Notes: generated by a model not told the origin, from the sequence alone. DNA of 43,780 nt from Sphaerisporangium melleum (GCF_014646695.1 NZ_BMNT01000009.1:1-43780), one strand, 5' to 3'. Shown: positions 1 to 8,556, counted from the stretch's first letter. Numbers and translations are program-made.

Positions 1-70
1 GCGAGAGTGCTCACTCACCGACGGCTACCAGGCACCGAGTCTGCCCAATCAGGCAACCCGGTAACTCCCA

Positions 71-700
71 TTAGGAGACGATGAGGGCGGCGATGACCAG
101 GACGAGGGCGGCGGCCAGGGCGCCGAGGGCGGACGGGGACCAGGTGACGGTCATCGGGGTCCGCTCGCCCTGCCCGCGCGACCTCTTCTCCGCGAGCTCG
201 GTGAGCTGCTGGGCGACCCAGTCGGCGTGGGTGCGGCCGGCCATGGCCTCCGCCGCCGACTGCTCGGCCTTGGAGAGCTGGGGCTGGCTGGACGGGGTGT
301 AGCGGCCGGCCCGCGCGGGCACGCCGGCGGCGGCGGTGCCGCGCCGCGCGGCCCTGGCCCGTTCGCGGGCCGTCGCCTGGGGTGTCCAGCAGCGGACACT
401 GTCGTCGCCGGACTCGATGATGATCGCGTGGGAGACGTGGACGCCGTCGATGGCCTTCCACGGCACGAAGTGGTTGCGCAGCGGGTTGCGGACGAGGATG
501 CCGTCCTCGCGGGCGAGGATGCCGGGACGCAGGCAGCCGACGAAGACGGCGGCGGTCAGAACGGCGAGCACCGCGCCGGCGACCAGCGCGGACGGGATGC
601 GGCCGTGCAGGATCAGATCGACGGCGTTCAGCCCGGCGAACACCATCCACACCCAGCCGAGCACCCAGGCGATCTTGGACCGGAAGATCTGTGGCTTCAC
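71..700 (-). CDS. PH-domain-like membrane protein
   Basis: A 209-residue protein with two N-terminal membrane segments (about residues 9-30 and 38-57), then a short beta-rich stretch (about 62-105, containing VRNPLRNHFVPWKAIDGVHV) of the kind found in bacterial PH-like membrane proteins. A charged Ala/Arg/Gln-rich linker follows, and a third hydrophobic segment (about 191-208) reaches the C-terminus. The family is common in actinomycetes and has no assigned reaction, so only an integral membrane protein with a PH-like domain can be called. It lies downstream of add on the same strand with a 65-bp gap and could be co-transcribed. Bases 1-70 beyond its stop hold only a small hairpin (TGCC-N6-GGCA) and no gene that I can see. 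Confidence 0.75.
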   Translation of the reverse strand: MKPQIFRSKIAWVLGWVWMVFAGLNAVDLILHGRIPSALVAGAVLAVLTAAVFVGCLRPGILAREDGILVRNPLRNHFVPWKAIDGVHVSHAIIIESGDDSVRCWTPQATARERARAARRGTAAAGVPARAGRYTPSSQPQLSKAEQSAAEAMAGRTHADWVAQQLTELAEKRSRGQGERTPMTVTWSPSALGALAAALVLVIAALIVS

Positions 701-765
701 CGCTCGCTCACCGTTACCTCTCCGTTCAGCAGGCGGTCACCACGCTAACGCCTACCGCGCACTGC

Positions 766-1845
766 TCACGCCTGCCACTTGAGCTGCGCGAAGCCGGGCT
801 TGATCACTCCGTTGATCAGCGCGAGCCGCTCGTCGAACGGGATGAACGCCGACTTCATGGCGTTGACCGTGAACCACTGCAGATCGTCCCACCCGTAGCC
901 GAAGGTTTCGACGAGGTTGGCGAATTCCTGAGACACACTGGTGTCACTCATCAACCTGTTGTCGGTGTTGACGGTCACCCGGAAGTACAGGCGGCGCAGC
1001 AGCCCGATGGGGTGGTCGGCGAGCGAGGCGGCGGCGCCGGTCTGGAGGTTGGAGGTCGGGCACATCTCCAGCGGGATGCGCTTGTCGCGCACGTACGCGG
1101 CGAGCCGGCCGAGCTTCGCCGTGCCGTCCTCGGCGACCTGGATGTCGTCGATGATGCGCACCCCGTGCCCGAGCCGGTCGGCCCCGCACCACTGGATGGC
1201 CTGCCAGATGGACGGCAGCCCGAACGCCTCGCCGGCGTGGATGGTGAAGTGGGCGTTCTCCCGCTGGAGGTACTCGAAGGCGTCCAGGTGGCGGGTGGGA
1301 GGGTACCCCGCCTCGGCGCCGGCGATGTCGAAGCCGGCCACGCCCACGTCGCGGTAGCGCACGGCCAGCTCGGCGATCTCCATGGAGCGGGCCTGGTGGC
1401 GCATCGCGGTCAGCAGCGTGCCGACCTGGATGCCGCGCCCCTCGGAGCCGAGCCGGAAGCCCTCCAGCACCGCCTCGACGACCTCGTCCAGCGACAGGCC
1501 GGTGGAGGTGTGCTGCTCCGGCGCGAACCGGACCTCGGCGTACACGACTCCGTCGGCGGCGAGGTCCTCGGCGCACTCGGCGGCGACCCGCACCAGGGAC
1601 TCGCGGGTCTGCATGACGCCGACGGTGTGGGCGAAGGTCTCCAGGTAGCGCTCCAGCGACCCGGAGTCGGCCGCCTCGCGGAACCACTGGCGCAGGTTGA
1701 CGGCGTCGGTGCTGGGCAGCCGGTCGTAGCCGGTCTCGCGGGCCAGGTCGATGATCGTCTGCGGTCGCAGACCGCCGTCGAGGTGGTCGTGCAGGAGAAC
1801 CTTCGGGGCCCTGCGGATGGCGTCGTGTGTGGGCTGCTGAGTCAT
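766..1845 (-). CDS. add: Adenosine deaminase
   Basis: Hydrolytically deaminates adenosine and deoxyadenosine to inosine and deoxyinosine in cytoplasmic purine salvage. At 359 residues the length is normal. The metal-binding HDH motif is at residues 19-21 ([10 protein letters not shown]). The HAGEAFG motif carrying the catalytic Glu, the GHGVRI histidine and a late NTDNRLMS segment follow in family order. A weak AGGATG ribosome site precedes the ATG. In many actinomycetes add directly follows cdd and deoA in a nucleoside operon. Here it is on the same strand but about 3.6 kb beyond deoA, separated by a cupin, a lipoprotein and a divergent MFS/MarR pair. It probably still works with the nucleoside importer and cytidine deaminase at 6.7-12.6 kb. 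Confidence 0.96.
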   Translation of the reverse strand: MTQQPTHDAIRRAPKVLLHDHLDGGLRPQTIIDLARETGYDRLPSTDAVNLRQWFREAADSGSLERYLETFAHTVGVMQTRESLVRVAAECAEDLAADGVVYAEVRFAPEQHTSTGLSLDEVVEAVLEGFRLGSEGRGIQVGTLLTAMRHQARSMEIAELAVRYRDVGVAGFDIAGAEAGYPPTRHLDAFEYLQRENAHFTIHAGEAFGLPSIWQAIQWCGADRLGHGVRIIDDIQVAEDGTAKLGRLAAYVRDKRIPLEMCPTSNLQTGAAASLADHPIGLLRRLYFRVTVNTDNRLMSDTSVSQEFANLVETFGYGWDDLQWFTVNAMKSAFIPFDERLALINGVIKPGFAQLKWQA

Positions 1846-1882
1846 CTCGACATCCTAGGGATCGATGCGGCCGGATCCTCGC

Positions 1883-2236
1883 TCATTCGTCCCGGTTGAC
1901 GGTGTCGGGAGAGAACCCGGGCAGGCAGACGGCGATGTACTCCGCGCCCTCCGGTCCCACGGTGTAGCGGATCTTCTCGCCGGGGAAGGTGGTGATCGCC
2001 TCACCGGCCCGCACCTCGGTGACGCCCTCGTCGTGCTCGACCACGACAGTGCCGCGCAGCACGACGGTGTGCTCGGTGAACTCGGGGGTCTGGGCAGGCT
2101 CCTCCCAGCCCGGCGGGGCGACCATATGGGCGACGGACACCTGCTCGTCACCGCTGTTGACCCGTCCGACGTACTCGTCGATGACCTTGCCACCCGGCAC
2201 CGGAATGCGGGTCGCGCCCGCGAGTTTGCGTACCAC
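1883..2236 (-). CDS. Small cupin-domain protein
   Basis: A single-domain cupin of about 117 residues. The core has the conserved cupin strands and turns: TEHTVVLRGTVVVEHDEG, then EVRAGEAITTFPGEKIRYTVGPEGAEYIAVCLPGF. I chose the GTG at 2236 because the protein then begins VVRKLAGATRIPVPGG, where the folded region starts; an upstream ATG at 2272 would add a Cys-rich tail unlike a cupin N-terminus. Ligand and reaction are unknown. The classic metal-binding His set is incomplete, so a non-enzymatic or sugar-binding role is possible. It precedes add on the same strand with a 37-bp gap and may share its transcript. A TATACC box (minus strand, 2298-2303) is a possible promoter element. Confidence 0.75.
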   Translation of the reverse strand: MVRKLAGATRIPVPGGKVIDEYVGRVNSGDEQVSVAHMVAPPGWEEPAQTPEFTEHTVVLRGTVVVEHDEGVTEVRAGEAITTFPGEKIRYTVGPEGAEYIAVCLPGFSPDTVNRDE

Positions 2237-2513
2237 GCCGGCCAGTCTAGAAGCCGGGCATGCGCACCACACCGGCCGGGCCGCCCCACGCGCGCGCGGT
2301 ATAGCGGATTCGTCTCGGTGGCCCCTGGGCGCAGGGACAGATCAGCGCGGGATCAGGAGATTCCTGGCCGATCACACGGCGTGGGAACGAGCAGGCACGT
2401 GGAAGGGGAAGCGCGGGGACAAGGATGCGCGAGGTCAGGGAAGGGCGGAGAAGGGGCAGGAACGCGCGGAAGGGCGGGAGATCCGGCGGCGCTGGGGGCG
2501 GGCCGGGCGGGCG

Positions 2514-3206
2514 TCAGTGGGCGATGTCGACGATCAGGCGGGTGGGGTCGGACTGCTCGGAGACCCGGAACCCGGCGCGGTGGCGCAGCACCAGCGCGAT
2601 CGTCACGACGCCCTCGAAGTCGCCGGTGCGCACGACGGTCGCGAGGTTGGGCAGGCCGGGCCGCAGAACGGGCTTGCGCCCGAAGGTGATCTCGCCGTCT
2701 TCGGTGTGGGCGTTGGCGGGCTTGAGCGTCACCTGGAGGTACGCCCCGCCGTTGACGTCCACCGGCTTGCCCGAGCCGTCCTCGTACAGCTTGCGCACCC
2801 AGTCGACGGTGTAGCCGGTCCTCGCGCCCTGCAGGTCGATGACCACCCGGTCGAACCCGTCGTGCCGGGCGAAGCGCGCCCCCTGCACGATCGGCGGGTG
2901 CTCGGGGGCGCGGGTCACCGAGACCCGGTCGGTGCCGGTGGGCGGGGACGTCTCGCCGGGGGCGGCGGTGGTCGTCCTGCCCGGTGTCGCTCCGGGCGTC
3001 GGCGTGGCCGGGGACGTCTCCGTCGGCGCGGGAGAGCCGGACGGACCCGGGCTCCGCGGGCTCGCGGAGCCGGCGACCGTGGCGGTGGGCGACGGTGCGG
3101 CGGGCGTTGCCGTGGCCGTGGTGTCCGTGCCGGGCCCGGCGCCACAGGCGGAGCCGGCCAGGGCGAGGGACACGAGCGCGGCCGTGGCGATGGTGATCCT
3201 CTTCAT
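2514..3206 (-). CDS. AMIN-like domain lipoprotein
   Basis: A 230-residue exported protein. It has an N-terminal signal with MKRITIATAALVSLALAG and a Cys at 21 in a GSAC context (an imperfect lipobox). A Pro/Thr/Ala/Ser-rich wall-spanning linker (about 25-95) leads to a C-terminal AMIN-like beta domain (FDRVVIDLQG near its start, PTRLIVDIAH at the very end). AMIN-type domains bind the cell envelope or peptidoglycan; no enzymatic residues are evident. The start at 3206 is supported by a GGAGGTG ribosome site 6-8 nt upstream; a start 15 nt earlier would lie inside that site. It is unrelated to the surrounding nucleoside genes and belongs to the block separating deoA from add. The 277 bp between its stop and the cupin hold a purine-rich tract and no gene. 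Confidence 0.82.
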   Translation of the reverse strand: MKRITIATAALVSLALAGSACGAGPGTDTTATATPAAPSPTATVAGSASPRSPGPSGSPAPTETSPATPTPGATPGRTTTAAPGETSPPTGTDRVSVTRAPEHPPIVQGARFARHDGFDRVVIDLQGARTGYTVDWVRKLYEDGSGKPVDVNGGAYLQVTLKPANAHTEDGEITFGRKPVLRPGLPNLATVVRTGDFEGVVTIALVLRHRAGFRVSEQSDPTRLIVDIAH

Positions 3207-3382
3207 GCTGGGCACCTCCACTGACCGGCTCTACTCCTCTGACCCCGAGAATGCCTCACAGGTTCGCGGAGAAACTCCGTGACTCGAAAATGTGCCCCAT
3301 ACGTCCGAGAATGCGACGCCGGAGCCCCGGCACGGTGCGGCCCCCGGCGCCCAGGGCACCGAGGGCTGCATCTGCGCCTTGG

Positions 3383-4828
3383 TCAGGCGGTCTCCACGAG
3401 CTGGGGCTGGGGGTCGGCTTCGGCGGTGGCCTTCTTGGCGTTGCCGCGGGCCAGGAGGACGCCGGTCAGCGCGATGCCGAGCCCGATCAGGGCGATGGCG
3501 GCGCAGACCGCGAAGGAGGACCGGATGGCCGGCATGGTGACCGCGCCCCCGTGGGCGGTCGCCACGGCGGTCACGACGGCGAGGGTGAGCGCGCCGCCGA
3601 CCTGGCCGGAGGTGTTGAGCAGGCCGGAGGCCAGGCCCTGCTCGTCGTCGGCCACTCCGGCGGTGGCCTGGATGTTCAGCGCGGGGAACATCAGCGCGAA
3701 CGCCACGCCGAGCAGCACCATGCCCGGGATGACCATCGTGGCCAGGCTGGGGTGCTCCCCCGCGCCGAGGAAGACGCCGTACCCGCCGACCAGGGCGACG
3801 GATCCGATGGCGATCAGCCGGCCGGTGCCGAACCGGTCGGCGAAGTCGCCCATCTTGGTGGAGGTGAGCGCGACCAGCAGGCCCGCGGGCAGGAAGGCCA
3901 GGGCGGTGTGCAGGGCCGACCAGCCCAGCAGGTTCTGGAAGTACTGCATGGCGACGAACTGGAAGCTCACGTAGGAGCCGAACAGGATCACCAGGCCCAG
4001 GTTGGCGCGCACCAGCGGCCCGGAGCGCAGGATGGCCAGCCGGACGAGCGGGTGCTCGACTCGCAGCTCGGTGATGACGAACACCGCGAGCAGTGCGATG
4101 GCGCCGGCGAGGCTGCCCAGGGTCCGTGCGGAGCCCCATCCGGCTTCGGGGGCCTGGACGACGGCGAACACCAGCAGCAGCATCGAGAAGGTGATGGTGG
4201 CGGCGCCGAGCAGGTCGTGGCCGCCCTCGGCCCGCTCTTCGCGCTTGGGGCGCGGCAGCATCCGCAGGCCCGCGGCGAGCGCGATGAGCGCGACCGGCAC
4301 CGGCATGAGGAACGTCCAGCGCCAGCCGAGCTCGGTGAGGAATCCGGACAGCACCAGGCCCAGCGAGAAGCCGCTGGCGCCGCTGGCGGTGAAGATGCTG
4401 AGCGCCCGGTTGCGGGCGGGGCCTTCGGCGAAGGTGGTGGTGATGATGGACAGGGCGGCGGGCGCGGTGAAGGCGGCGCTGATGCCCTTGACGAAGCGGG
4501 CGACGATCAGCAGCGTGCCGTCGTTCACGATGCCGCCGAGCAGGGAGGCCACGGCGAAGACGGCGAGCGCGATGAGGAAGACCCGGCGGCGGCCGAGCAG
4601 GTCGGCGGTGCGTCCGCCGAGCAGGAGCAGCCCGCCGTAGCCGAGGACGTATCCGCTGACGACCCACTGCAGCGTCGCGGTGGACAGGCCGAGGTCGGCC
4701 TGGATGGACGGCAGCGCCACTCCGACCATCGAGACGTCGAGTGCGTCGAGGAAGATGACGGCGCTGAGCACGACGAGCGCTCCCCAGAGACGCCCGTCCC
4801 AACGCTGGTCTTGCGGGGTGGGAGACAT
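3383..4828 (-). CDS. MFS drug/multidrug efflux transporter, DHA2-type
   Basis: A 481-residue polytopic protein with about 14 predicted membrane helices. The DHA motif A region reads LLLLGGRTADLLGRRRVF after helix 2, and the helix 1 signature is FLDALDVSMVGVALPSI. Proton-coupled export of toxic compounds is the known role of the family; the substrate is unknown. The ATG at 4828 is preferred over 4855 because the extra residues would be encoded inside the operator array and because TACTGT lies 8 nt before it, suggesting a leaderless transcript. It is divergent from the marR gene at 4915 across an 86-bp region packed with a 15-bp repeat. The arrangement is that of a MarR-controlled efflux pump induced by its own substrate. 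Confidence 0.92.
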   Translation of the reverse strand: MSPTPQDQRWDGRLWGALVVLSAVIFLDALDVSMVGVALPSIQADLGLSTATLQWVVSGYVLGYGGLLLLGGRTADLLGRRRVFLIALAVFAVASLLGGIVNDGTLLIVARFVKGISAAFTAPAALSIITTTFAEGPARNRALSIFTASGASGFSLGLVLSGFLTELGWRWTFLMPVPVALIALAAGLRMLPRPKREERAEGGHDLLGAATITFSMLLLVFAVVQAPEAGWGSARTLGSLAGAIALLAVFVITELRVEHPLVRLAILRSGPLVRANLGLVILFGSYVSFQFVAMQYFQNLLGWSALHTALAFLPAGLLVALTSTKMGDFADRFGTGRLIAIGSVALVGGYGVFLGAGEHPSLATMVIPGMVLLGVAFALMFPALNIQATAGVADDEQGLASGLLNTSGQVGGALTLAVVTAVATAHGGAVTMPAIRSSFAVCAAIALIGLGIALTGVLLARGNAKKATAEADPQPQLVETA

Positions 4829-4836
4829 GGGACAGG

Positions 4837-4908
4837 ACAGTACATGCACATGCATTCAATGCACAAGCATTTAATGCGCGTGCATTTATTGACCTTGCAT
4901 GCTATAGT
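4837..4908. promoter_or_regulatory. Iterated MarR operator and overlapping divergent promoters
   Basis: Two perfect palindromes of the form GCATT-n-AATGC lie at 4852-4862 and 4867-4877. A third copy with a degraded right arm is at 4882-4892, and partial copies are at 4837-4847 and 4897-4907. Centres fall at 4842, 4857, 4872, 4887 and 4902, an exact 15-bp step. TATAGT (4903-4908) is six bases before the marR ATG. On the other strand TACTGT (4842-4837) is eight bases before the MFS ATG. Both promoters therefore lie inside the array, so repressor binding should shut both. The palindromes are seen directly; MarR as the ligand is inferred from position. Confidence 0.85.
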
Positions 4909-4914
4909 CCGGTC

Positions 4915-5316
4915 ATGGACGACGGCGTCGGAGTCGATGTCGTGAGCTCATGGCGCGGCCTGCTGGCCTGCCATGCCACGACGTGGTGCGCGCTCGAACG
5001 CGAGCTCGGCGACAAGCACGGGCTGGGCGTGAGCGATTTCGAGGTGCTCGACCGGCTGGCCGAGTCCGAGCATGGCAAGGCGCGCGTCCAGGAGCTCGCC
5101 GACGCCGTCAGCCTGAGCCAGAGCGCGCTATCGCGGCTGATCTCCCGCCTGGAGAAGGCCGGTCTGGTGTCCCGCGACGCCTGTCAGCACGACCGGCGGG
5201 GCGTCTTCGTCCGCATCACCGAGGCGGGGGCCGAGCGCCACGAGCAGGCCCTGCCCACCCACCGCGCCATCCTGAACGACCGCCTCCCCCAAGGCCTCAG
5301 CGCCCTCCCCCACTGA
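4915..5316 (+). CDS. MarR-family transcriptional regulator
   Basis: A 133-residue winged-helix regulator. The recognition region reads VQELADAVSLSQSALSRLISRLEKAGLV (about 60-87), followed by the wing with the family's D-x-R motif (CQHDRRGVFVRITEAG). There is no Shine-Dalgarno sequence. A TATAGT box ends six bases before the ATG, so the mRNA is probably leaderless. The gene is divergent from the MFS transporter and very likely represses both through the iterated palindromes between them. It is slightly short for a MarR protein because the C-terminal dimerisation helix is trimmed, ending soon after ILNDRLPQGLSALPH. It converges on deoA, with a hairpin between the two genes. Confidence 0.92.
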   Translation: MDDGVGVDVVSSWRGLLACHATTWCALERELGDKHGLGVSDFEVLDRLAESEHGKARVQELADAVSLSQSALSRLISRLEKAGLVSRDACQHDRRGVFVRITEAGAERHEQALPTHRAILNDRLPQGLSALPH

Positions 5317-5432
5317 CCAGCCCCCGAACGCCCGGCCGGTGTGCGCCGGTCATTCCAAGAAAAGCGGGATGGCCGAGCGGGCGTGCGGTGCTGCCTCCGT
5401 CCCACACAAAGGGTGAAGAACGGCACCGGAAA

Positions 5433-5478
5433 CGCCTCACCCGCTCCAGATGGGCACGTCGCGGGAGCGGGTGAGGCG
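5433..5478 (-). terminator. Terminator hairpin after deoA
   Basis: A perfect 15-bp inverted repeat (arms 5433-5447 and 5464-5478, CGCCTCACCCGCTCC and its complement) with a 16-nt loop, starting 8 bp beyond the deoA stop. On the minus strand it is followed by GTTTCC only, so the U-tract is short. It probably ends the nucleoside operon and also serves the convergent marR. Confidence 0.75.
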
Positions 5479-5485
5479 GGAGGCG

Positions 5486-6763
5486 TCAGGGGGTGATGCG
5501 GTCGATCACCAGGGGGAGCAGGGCCGGGTCGGCGGCGTCGCCGATCGCGTACGCGCCGTCCAGGGCGGCGAGGGCGCGGTCGAAGCGCGTGGCGTCGTCG
5601 GCGTGCAGGGTCATCAGCGACTGCCCCTCGCGCACCGCGTCGCCGGGACGGGCGTGCAGGGTGATGCCCGCGCCGAACGACACGGCGTCCTCTTTGCGGG
5701 CCCGGCCGGCGCCGAGCCGCCAGGCGGCCAGCCCGACTCCGTAGGCGTCCAGCCTGGCCAGCACGCCCGAGGACGGCGCGGTGACCACCGTCGTCTCGGC
5801 GGCCCTGGGCAGCGCGGCGTCGGGGTCGCCGCCCTGGGCGCCGATCATCCGCCGCCAGGCGTCCATGGCCGAGCCGTCCTTCAGCGCGTCCGCCGGGTCC
5901 TTGCCGCTCACTCCGGCCGCGGCGAGCATCTCGCGGGCGAGCAGCACGGTGAGTTCCACCACGTCGGACGGGCCGCCACCGGCCAGGACCTCGACGGCCT
6001 CCTCGACCTCCAGGGCGTTGCCCACGGCGCGGCCGAGCGGGCGGTCCATGGCGGTCAGCAGCGCCACGGTGGCCACCCCGTGGTCGGCGCCGAGGTCGAC
6101 CATGGTGCGCGCCAGCTCACGCGCGGTGTCGACGTCCTTCATGAACGCGCCGGAGCCGACCTTGACGTCGAGCACGAGCGCGCCGGTGCCCTCGGCGATC
6201 TTCTTGGACATGATCGACGACGCGATCAGCGGGATGGACTCGACCGTGCCGGTGACGTCGCGAAGCGCGTACAGCTTCTTGTCGGCCGGTGCGAGCCCGT
6301 CGCCGGCCGCGCAGATCACCGCGCCGGCGTCGCGCAGCACGGCGAGCATCTCCTCGGCCGACAGCGAGGCCCGCCAGCCGGGGATCGACTCCAGTTTGTC
6401 CAGGGTGCCGCCGGTGTGCCCGAGCCCGCGTCCGGAGAGCTGCGGCACGTACGCGCCGCAGGCGGCCACCAGCGGCGCGAGCGGCAGTGTGATCTTGTCG
6501 CCGACGCCGCCGGTGGAGTGCTTGTCGGTGGTGGGCCGGTCGAGCACCGACCAGTCCATGCGGGTGCCGGACCGGATCATGGCCTCGGTCCACCGCCCGA
6601 TCTCGCGGCGGTTCATCCCGTTCAGCAGGATCGCCATGGCCAGGGCGGACATCTGCTCGTCGGCGACCTCGCCGCGCGTGTAGGCGTCGATCACCCAGTC
6701 GATCTGCGGGTCGGACAGCTCGCGGCGCTCGCGCTTGGCGACGATGACCTCGATCGCGTCCAT
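5486..6763 (-). CDS. deoA: Thymidine phosphorylase
   Basis: Phosphorolyses thymidine and deoxyuridine to the base plus 2-deoxyribose 1-phosphate in pyrimidine salvage. The 425-residue length is normal for the family. The N-terminal helical domain begins DAIEVIVAKRERRELSD. The phosphate-binding glycine-rich motif KHSTGGVGDK is present, as are GRGLGHTGGTLDKLE and SKKIAEGTGALVLDVKVG. The ATG at 6763 is chosen because the family N-terminus starts there and it sits 5 nt after the cdd stop; upstream in-frame codons overlap cdd. It is the last gene of the compact cdd-deoA unit. The deoxyribose 1-phosphate it makes needs deoB/deoC-type genes, which are not in this window. Confidence 0.96.
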   Translation of the reverse strand: MDAIEVIVAKRERRELSDPQIDWVIDAYTRGEVADEQMSALAMAILLNGMNRREIGRWTEAMIRSGTRMDWSVLDRPTTDKHSTGGVGDKITLPLAPLVAACGAYVPQLSGRGLGHTGGTLDKLESIPGWRASLSAEEMLAVLRDAGAVICAAGDGLAPADKKLYALRDVTGTVESIPLIASSIMSKKIAEGTGALVLDVKVGSGAFMKDVDTARELARTMVDLGADHGVATVALLTAMDRPLGRAVGNALEVEEAVEVLAGGGPSDVVELTVLLAREMLAAAGVSGKDPADALKDGSAMDAWRRMIGAQGGDPDAALPRAAETTVVTAPSSGVLARLDAYGVGLAAWRLGAGRARKEDAVSFGAGITLHARPGDAVREGQSLMTLHADDATRFDRALAALDGAYAIGDAADPALLPLVIDRITP

Positions 6764-6768
6764 CGCGG

Positions 6769-7188
6769 TCAGGCCCCCCGCGACAGGTCGTCCGGGCCGA
6801 AGGCGTGCGGCAGCACCTCGGCCATCCGCCACGGCCCGTCCGGCGTCTCGACCAGCAGCTCGGGGCCGCCGTGCTCGAACAGGAGCTGCCGGCACCGCCC
6901 GCAGGGCATGAGCAGCTCACCGTGGCCGTCCACGCAGGTGAAGGCCACCAGCCGCCCGCCGCCGGAGGCGTGCAGCGCCGAGACCAGGCCGCACTCGGCG
7001 CACAGCGACAGGCCGTAGGAGGCGTTCTCGACGTTGCAGCCGGTGATGACCCGGCCGTCGTCCACGAGGGCGGCGGCGCCCACGGGGAACTTCGAGTAGG
7101 GCGCGTAGGCGCTGGCCATCGCCTCGGTCGCGGCCTCGCGCAGCGCGTCCCAGTCGATGTGCTCGCCGGTGGTTCCGGTCTCGCTCAC
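6769..7188 (-). CDS. cdd: Cytidine deaminase
   Basis: Converts cytidine and deoxycytidine to uridine and deoxyuridine, supplying substrate to the phosphorylase encoded next. A 139-residue homotetrameric-type enzyme. The substrate loop NVENASYG, the catalytic LCAECGL (Cys-Ala-Glu) and the second zinc motif PCGRCRQ are all present, so the zinc site is of the three-Cys type. The GTG start at 7188 has a GGGGGAAG ribosome site. It follows the second permease by 55 nt and leads into deoA across 5 nt, so coupled expression with the importer is expected. Confidence 0.96.
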   Translation of the reverse strand: MSETGTTGEHIDWDALREAATEAMASAYAPYSKFPVGAAALVDDGRVITGCNVENASYGLSLCAECGLVSALHASGGGRLVAFTCVDGHGELLMPCGRCRQLLFEHGGPELLVETPDGPWRMAEVLPHAFGPDDLSRGA

Positions 7189-7243
7189 TTGCTGCTTCCC
7201 CCGTGATGGTGCCGATGATGTCGCAGGTGGTGACGCCGCCGCC

Positions 7244-8512
7244 TCACGTGGCCTGGCCCTTGCGGTAGGGCAGGCCGTCGGCCGCCGGCATGCGCAGCCT
7301 CTGGGAGGCGAGCGACAGCACCAGCAGCGTGGTGAGGTGCGGCGTGAAGGAGGTGAACTGCTCGGGCACGGTGTCGGTGGTGGTGAACACCGCGAACACC
7401 AGGATCGCGAAGATCCCGGTGATCAGCGCCGCGCGGGTGCGGCGCTGCCGGACGAGCTGGTAGACGCAGAATGCCGCGAGCAGCAGGGCGACGACCAGCA
7501 GCAGCGCGTGCACCGAGGTGCCGCCCTGGCGCAGTTGCAGGGCGTCGGTGTAGCCGAACAGCAGGGCGCCGCCGGCCAGGCCGCCGGGCCGCCAGTTCCC
7601 GAAGATCATGGCGGCCAGGCCGATGAAGCCGCGCCCGCCGGTCTGGCCCTCGCGGTAGATGCCGGCGGCGACGATCGACAGGAACGCCCCGCCGAGCCCG
7701 GCGAGCGCACCGGAGATCACCACGGCGACGTACTTGTAGAGGTACACGTTGACGCCGAGCGACTCGGCGGCCACCGGGCTCTCGCCGCACGAACGCAGCC
7801 GCAGGCCGAAGGCCGTCCGCCAGAGCAGGTAGAAGCTGAGCGGCACCAGCAGGATGGCCACGATGGTGAACAGCGAGACGTTCTGCGTGATGCCGTACAG
7901 CACGCCGGCCAGGTCCGACAGCAGGAACATGTGCGTGCCGGCCAGGTCGCGCAGCGGCGCGCCGATGCCGGGGACGCTGACCGACTCGATGGGCGGGATG
8001 CGCGGCGACTGGGTCTCGCCGCCGCCCTTCATCCCGACGAACACCAGCTTGGACAGGTACTGCGTGACGCCTTGGCCGAGCAGGGTGATGGCGACGCCGG
8101 AGATGATGTGGTCGACGCCGAAGGTCACGGTGGCGATGGCGTGCAGCAGTCCGCCGAGCGCGCCGCCGACGGCTCCGGCGATCACTCCGGCCCAGGGGCT
8201 GCCGAAGGTCAGGCCACCCCAGGCGCCGCACCAGGTGCCCATGATCATCATGCCTTCGAGGCCGATGTTGACCACGCCGGACCGTTCGGACCACAGGCCG
8301 CCGAGCGCGGCCAGGCCGATGGGCACCGCGAGGCCGATGGCCGCGCCGACGGTGCCGCCGGAGGTGATGTCGTTGGCTCCGGTCACCACCCGGGCCAGCG
8401 ACATCATGACCAGCAGGGCGAGGACGCCGAGCAGCGCGATCTGCCAGCTCAGCCGGAAGCGGCGGGCCGAAGGTGCGGGCGCCGCCTTGGCCGAGAGGTC
8501 GGTGACGGTCAT
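7244..8512 (-). CDS. Nucleoside ABC transporter permease (second permease, NupQ/YufQ-like)
   Basis: A 422-residue integral membrane subunit of the branched-chain/BMP importer class. About ten helices can be seen, with the family segment GLWSERSGVVNIGLEGMMIMG near residue 75-95 and the cytoplasmic coupling loop containing LRSCGESPVAAESLGVNV. It pairs with the permease encoded at 8553-9689 to form the channel; the ATPase and lipoprotein lie further upstream. Its ATG is overlapped by the stop of a 15-codon bridging reading frame (8509-8556) that begins at the stop of the preceding permease, which suggests translational coupling. The nucleoside substrate is inferred from linked cdd, deoA and the BMP lipoprotein. 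Confidence 0.93.
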   Translation of the reverse strand: MTVTDLSAKAAPAPSARRFRLSWQIALLGVLALLVMMSLARVVTGANDITSGGTVGAAIGLAVPIGLAALGGLWSERSGVVNIGLEGMMIMGTWCGAWGGLTFGSPWAGVIAGAVGGALGGLLHAIATVTFGVDHIISGVAITLLGQGVTQYLSKLVFVGMKGGGETQSPRIPPIESVSVPGIGAPLRDLAGTHMFLLSDLAGVLYGITQNVSLFTIVAILLVPLSFYLLWRTAFGLRLRSCGESPVAAESLGVNVYLYKYVAVVISGALAGLGGAFLSIVAAGIYREGQTGGRGFIGLAAMIFGNWRPGGLAGGALLFGYTDALQLRQGGTSVHALLLVVALLLAAFCVYQLVRQRRTRAALITGIFAILVFAVFTTTDTVPEQFTSFTPHLTTLLVLSLASQRLRMPAADGLPYRKGQAT

Positions 8513-8556
8513 CGCGCATCCCTTCTGGCCGGAGCGGAGACGTGCGTGATCGTCAT
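8509..8556 (-). CDS. 15-codon bridging mini-ORF between the two permeases
   Basis: Reads MTITHVSAPARRDAR. Its ATG overlaps the TGA of the first permease (ATGA) and its TGA overlaps the ATG of the second permease (ATGA). An AGAAGG Shine-Dalgarno for the second permease lies inside it. The two permeases are in different frames, so this is not an N-terminal extension. It probably acts as a termination-reinitiation bridge that keeps ribosomes on the message; whether the peptide has a role is unknown. Confidence 0.4.
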   Translation of the reverse strand: MTITHVSAPARRDAR

